Below, in pieces: positions 61,337-64,000 of a DNA stretch of 64,000 bases. The stretch's first letter is position 1; each line of letters opens with the position of its first letter. The notes under the pieces are model-generated. The model did no database searches, was not told the DNA's origin, and was given only the letters and a program-made list of their open reading frames with translations. Position numbers and translations under genes: made by a program. This stretch comes from Candidatus Agathobaculum pullicola (GTDB lineage: Bacteria; Bacillota; Clostridia; Oscillospirales; Butyricicoccaceae). Location: contig DXEF01000034.1 of NCBI GenBank assembly GCA_019115085.1, positions 31,977-95,976 on the forward strand. The letters are read 5' to 3'.

Positions 61337-62467
61337 ATGGCCAATTCCCGGAAAAAGAAGAAAAATGCCCCCCAACGCCAGTGGCAACACTCGAAGCCGT
61401 TTGCTCGCTCTACCTTGTTATGGGGAATTATTACTGTGGCTGGTCTGGCGCTTTGCGCCATTGTGCTTGCGCTCCTTTTGAAAAAACCCTCTCAGCCTGC
61501 GCTTTCGCTGAAAATAGGCGGACAAACCATACCCTCAGAGGTGTTCCAGCTGATATTGCAGCAAAATCGCTCCGATGTTGTCTCAATGTACGCAAACCAA
61601 GGGCTTTCTACTGCACAGGACTCTTTCTGGCGTACAGAAGTTGACGGAAAATCTCCAGCTCAAGCTCTGTTAGAACGCACTATGCAGGATTTGCAAGAAT
61701 TGGCTGCCGCTTACCAGATGGCCCAATCATGTGGCTTGGATCTGCCAGGAGGATTGGGAGGCGTGATGGAGCGCATGGAAGCAGAAAATGCCCAGCGCCG
61801 CGCCAAACTGGAGGCCGGTGAACATGTCTACGGTCTGCAATCATATACCCTACAGACCTATCTCTCCTATGAGACGGATGGAATTGCTTCGCAATATTGC
61901 TCGAATACAGACTATCCTGGCATGGATATCAGTCAGTCCCAATTACATGAGTATTATCAAGAGCATCTCGACCAGTATCAGAAGTATGACGATATATCGT
62001 TTTCTTACCTGAAAGTAGATCTGAACCAATTAGAGGATGGCCAGAAGCAGACGATTCAGACACAGGCCGATCGGCTGGCTCAGGAAATCAGGCAAGGAGA
62101 GGATTTGCAGCAGAAGGCGGCGGCCTATAACGCCCTTAGCCCCTATGTGACGCATGTGGATATCCTCTCTGATCAGGCGGCCTCTTATAGCCGGTCGATT
62201 GGGGATGTGATGGAACTGGGGTGGGACCTCCAGCCGGGAGAAGACACAGGCTTGATGGAACTCAATGGTTTTTTGTTCCTTATTCAATGTACCAGCCGAG
62301 TGGAATATGACTATCAGTCCTTTGAACAGGTCCAAAGTGTAATATTGAGTCAGATGCGGAGAGAACGCTATCAAGATTTGCTTCAGCAGACCGCCGACTC
62401 ACTGGATATAGAGGCAGATCTGCCCGAACTGGAAACATTCATCATAAAAGAAATGGAGGGGAGTTAA
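61337..62467 (+). CDS. membrane-anchored SurA/PrsA-like protein
   Basis: The 376-aa protein has a basic N-terminus (MANSRKKKKNAP) and one membrane segment (about residues 28-50), so the rest lies outside the cell. The N-terminal part SLKIGGQTIPSEVFQLILQQ resembles the chaperone domain of SurA/PrsA-like foldases, and residues 220-345 could be a degenerate parvulin domain. A clear peptidyl-prolyl isomerase active site was not recognised. It overlaps the beta-helix gene start region, suggesting that it helps fold or export that product. Confidence 0.65.
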   Translation: MANSRKKKKNAPQRQWQHSKPFARSTLLWGIITVAGLALCAIVLALLLKKPSQPALSLKIGGQTIPSEVFQLILQQNRSDVVSMYANQGLSTAQDSFWRTEVDGKSPAQALLERTMQDLQELAAAYQMAQSCGLDLPGGLGGVMERMEAENAQRRAKLEAGEHVYGLQSYTLQTYLSYETDGIASQYCSNTDYPGMDISQSQLHEYYQEHLDQYQKYDDISFSYLKVDLNQLEDGQKQTIQTQADRLAQEIRQGEDLQQKAAAYNALSPYVTHVDILSDQAASYSRSIGDVMELGWDLQPGEDTGLMELNGFLFLIQCTSRVEYDYQSFEQVQSVILSQMRRERYQDLLQQTADSLDIEADLPELETFIIKEMEGS

Positions 62468-62517
62468 TGGCAAATGACGTATCAAAAACATTACGAAAGA
62501 AATGGGGGAAACAAGCA

Positions 62518-64000
62518 ATGAAAAAACGATGGTTGACTGTATTTATGCTCTTGATTGAGATAGTAGCCACAGTGGGTGCGCTATCTTGGCTTCCCATTCA
62601 GGCTGGCGCCGCAGGCGGCGGAACGACTTATTACTTCAGTACGCTCCATGGGGATAATAACAATAGCGGAACAAGTCAGGAGCAAGCGTGGGCATCGCTG
62701 CATATGCTGGAAGAAAAGAATATTACGCTCCAGCCTGGCGATAAAGTATATCTGGAGCGGGGTTCTATTTTCAACAATGAATTTCTGCATCTTCGCGAGG
62801 TAAAAGGCACCTCGGATGCGCCAATTGTCATTGACACCTATGGAGACGGGGCAAGCCTGCCGGTTATCAACACCAATGGGCAGGGCATCTGGTATCAGGA
62901 CTACGGCGTAGCGCTGGACAATGCCCAGCATGTCTATCGCGGCTATGTGTCCTCCTCCATTTTGCTGTACGACTGCGAATACATTGAAATCAACAATATC
63001 GCCATGACCAACCGCAATCTGGATATAGACGTTACCTATAACGCCCGCAGTATGATGAACCGTACCGGCGTGGCGGTCGTAGCCCAGAATAGCGGAACAT
63101 TGGATCACATCTACTTAAAGGGTCTGGATATTCAGGACGTAGAGGGCAACGTACAGGACAAGCATATGAATAACGGCGGTATCTATTTTACCGTCTTTAA
63201 GCCCAAAAATGAGGCATCCACCGATATTGCCCGCTATAATGATGTTCGCATTGAAGACTGCTACCTAAAAAGCGTCAACCGCTGGGGCATTGCGCTGGCC
63301 TATACAGCGTATCACGCCCAATTTCCAAACGCCACTATTTCCGATCAAACAGCCAAGACCTATGGTATGACCGATGTGGTCATTCGCAACAACTATCTAG
63401 AGGATGTGGGCGGTGACGCCATCACCACCATGTACTGCTACCGCCCTATTGTGGAGTATAACGTGGCAAATGGCGCGGCCAGCCAGATTAACGCCCAGGA
63501 TTATAAAGGAGAGGGCACCTCCGGAGATAAGCCCTTCGGATGTGTGGCAGCCAGCGTCTGGCCTTGGAAATGTAAAGACGCGGTGTTCCAGTACAACGAG
63601 GTCTATAATACCTACAACGATGGCGGCTGGAACGGTGACGGACAGGCATGGGATGCCGACTGGGGCGACGGAACGGTTTATCAGTACAATTACAGCCACG
63701 ATAACGAGGGCGGCTGCTTTATGATCTGCCTCCAGCACGCCTACAACAGCGTCTTCCGGTATAATATCAGCCAGAATGACAGTACCGGTATTATCGTAGC
63801 GGCGACCAGTCCCAACGCCAACATTTATAACAACACCTTCTATATCAAGGAAGGCGTACCGTTTGTGTACACCAATTCCGGTAGATATGGCACGCTGGAT
63901 GTGAAAAACAACATCATCTATTATGCCGGAAGTACCGCCCGTGATGAAAACTGGCGAACCGGGACCTGTACCTATGCAAACAATATCTTTGTAAATTACA
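62518..64000 (+). CDS. secreted right-handed beta-helix protein, cut by window end
   Basis: I choose the ATG at 62518 (MKKRWLTVFMLL) for its GGGGG ribosome site; an in-frame ATG at 62467 overlaps the previous stop. A signal peptide (residues 1-31) is followed by YYFSTLHGDNNNSGTSQEQA, then repeated short strands such as YIEINNIAMTNR, VRIEDCYLKSVNRWG, VVIRNNYLEDVGGDAI and NIYNNTFYI. These fit a right-handed parallel beta-helix as in pectate-lyase-like and polysaccharide-degrading proteins. The frame is open to the end. The substrate is unknown; it is probably a secreted carbohydrate-active or surface protein under the AraC regulator. Confidence 0.8.
   Translation, partial: MKKRWLTVFMLLIEIVATVGALSWLPIQAGAAGGGTTYYFSTLHGDNNNSGTSQEQAWASLHMLEEKNITLQPGDKVYLERGSIFNNEFLHLREVKGTSDAPIVIDTYGDGASLPVINTNGQGIWYQDYGVALDNAQHVYRGYVSSSILLYDCEYIEINNIAMTNRNLDIDVTYNARSMMNRTGVAVVAQNSGTLDHIYLKGLDIQDVEGNVQDKHMNNGGIYFTVFKPKNEASTDIARYNDVRIEDCYLKSVNRWGIALAYTAYHAQFPNATISDQTAKTYGMTDVVIRNNYLEDVGGDAITTMYCYRPIVEYNVANGAASQINAQDYKGEGTSGDKPFGCVAASVWPWKCKDAVFQYNEVYNTYNDGGWNGDGQAWDADWGDGTVYQYNYSHDNEGGCFMICLQHAYNSVFRYNISQNDSTGIIVAATSPNANIYNNTFYIKEGVPFVYTNSGRYGTLDVKNNIIYYAGSTARDENWRTGTCTYANNIFVNY

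Overview
The window looks like a chromosome segment of a GC-rich member of the Clostridia (Firmicutes). The gene order around gmk-rpoZ-coaBC-priA-def-fmt-rsmB-rlmN-stp-prkC-rsgA-thiN is typical of that group. RemA, NrdR, a PASTA-domain kinase, FabK and strong AGGAGG-type ribosome binding sites agree. A butyrate-producing relative such as Butyricicoccus or Agathobaculum would fit, but that is inference. No rRNA, tRNA or CRISPR array was recognised.

Layout. 1-18.9 kb: housekeeping genes, almost all on the + strand and often overlapping by a few bases. They cover an FAD-dependent oxidoreductase end, an RseC-like protein, a DUF5685/J-domain pair, yicC, remA, gmk, rpoZ, coaBC, priA, def, fmt, rsmB, rlmN, a PP2C phosphatase/PASTA kinase pair, rsgA and thiamine pyrophosphokinase. 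19-26.7 kb: separately promoted genes, namely an aspartate aminotransferase, a GNAT protein, purB, a fused secDF, a TIM-barrel isomerase and nrdR. 26.7-27.7 kb: a decayed stretch with a radical-SAM-like relic. 27.7-30.3 kb: traX-like gene and a PadR/DUF2812 pair with twin operators. 30.3-33.2 kb (- strand): methionine importer metNIQ behind a candidate Met/Cys-rich leader peptide and a terminator. 33.2-35 kb: a repeat protein, ECF sigma factor and RsgI-like anti-sigma operon. 35.1-44.5 kb: fatty-acid synthesis, with fabD divergent from fabH-fabK-fabG-fabF-accB-fabZ-accC-accD-accA-acpP across two overlapping consensus promoters. 44.5-51.6 kb: a second ECF sigma/DUF4179 pair, a membrane protein, ridA, typA, a secreted stalk-domain protein, an orphan rfbA and a yjbQ relic. 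52-53.9 kb: two flavodoxin-like reductases and a lipoprotein D,D-dipeptidase.

53.9-61.3 kb is visibly AT-richer and looks acquired. A 28-bp sequence occurs there twice in inverted orientation (54577-54604 and 58484-58511). It brackets an ATPase/TPR-type gene split by one in-frame TAA, a small membrane-anchored protein and an ATP-grasp ligase. A tyrosine recombinase lies directly outside the right copy and a good promoter directly outside the left copy. This is the best candidate here for an undescribed system: an invertible cassette, or a two-gene regulon with shared operators. An HTH fragment, an AraC regulator, a membrane-anchored SurA-like protein and a secreted beta-helix protein (cut by the window end) follow.

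The other notable regulatory signals are the Met/Cys leader before metN, the face-to-face promoters between fabD and fabH, the paired operators at padR, and a palindrome inside the nrdR promoter.
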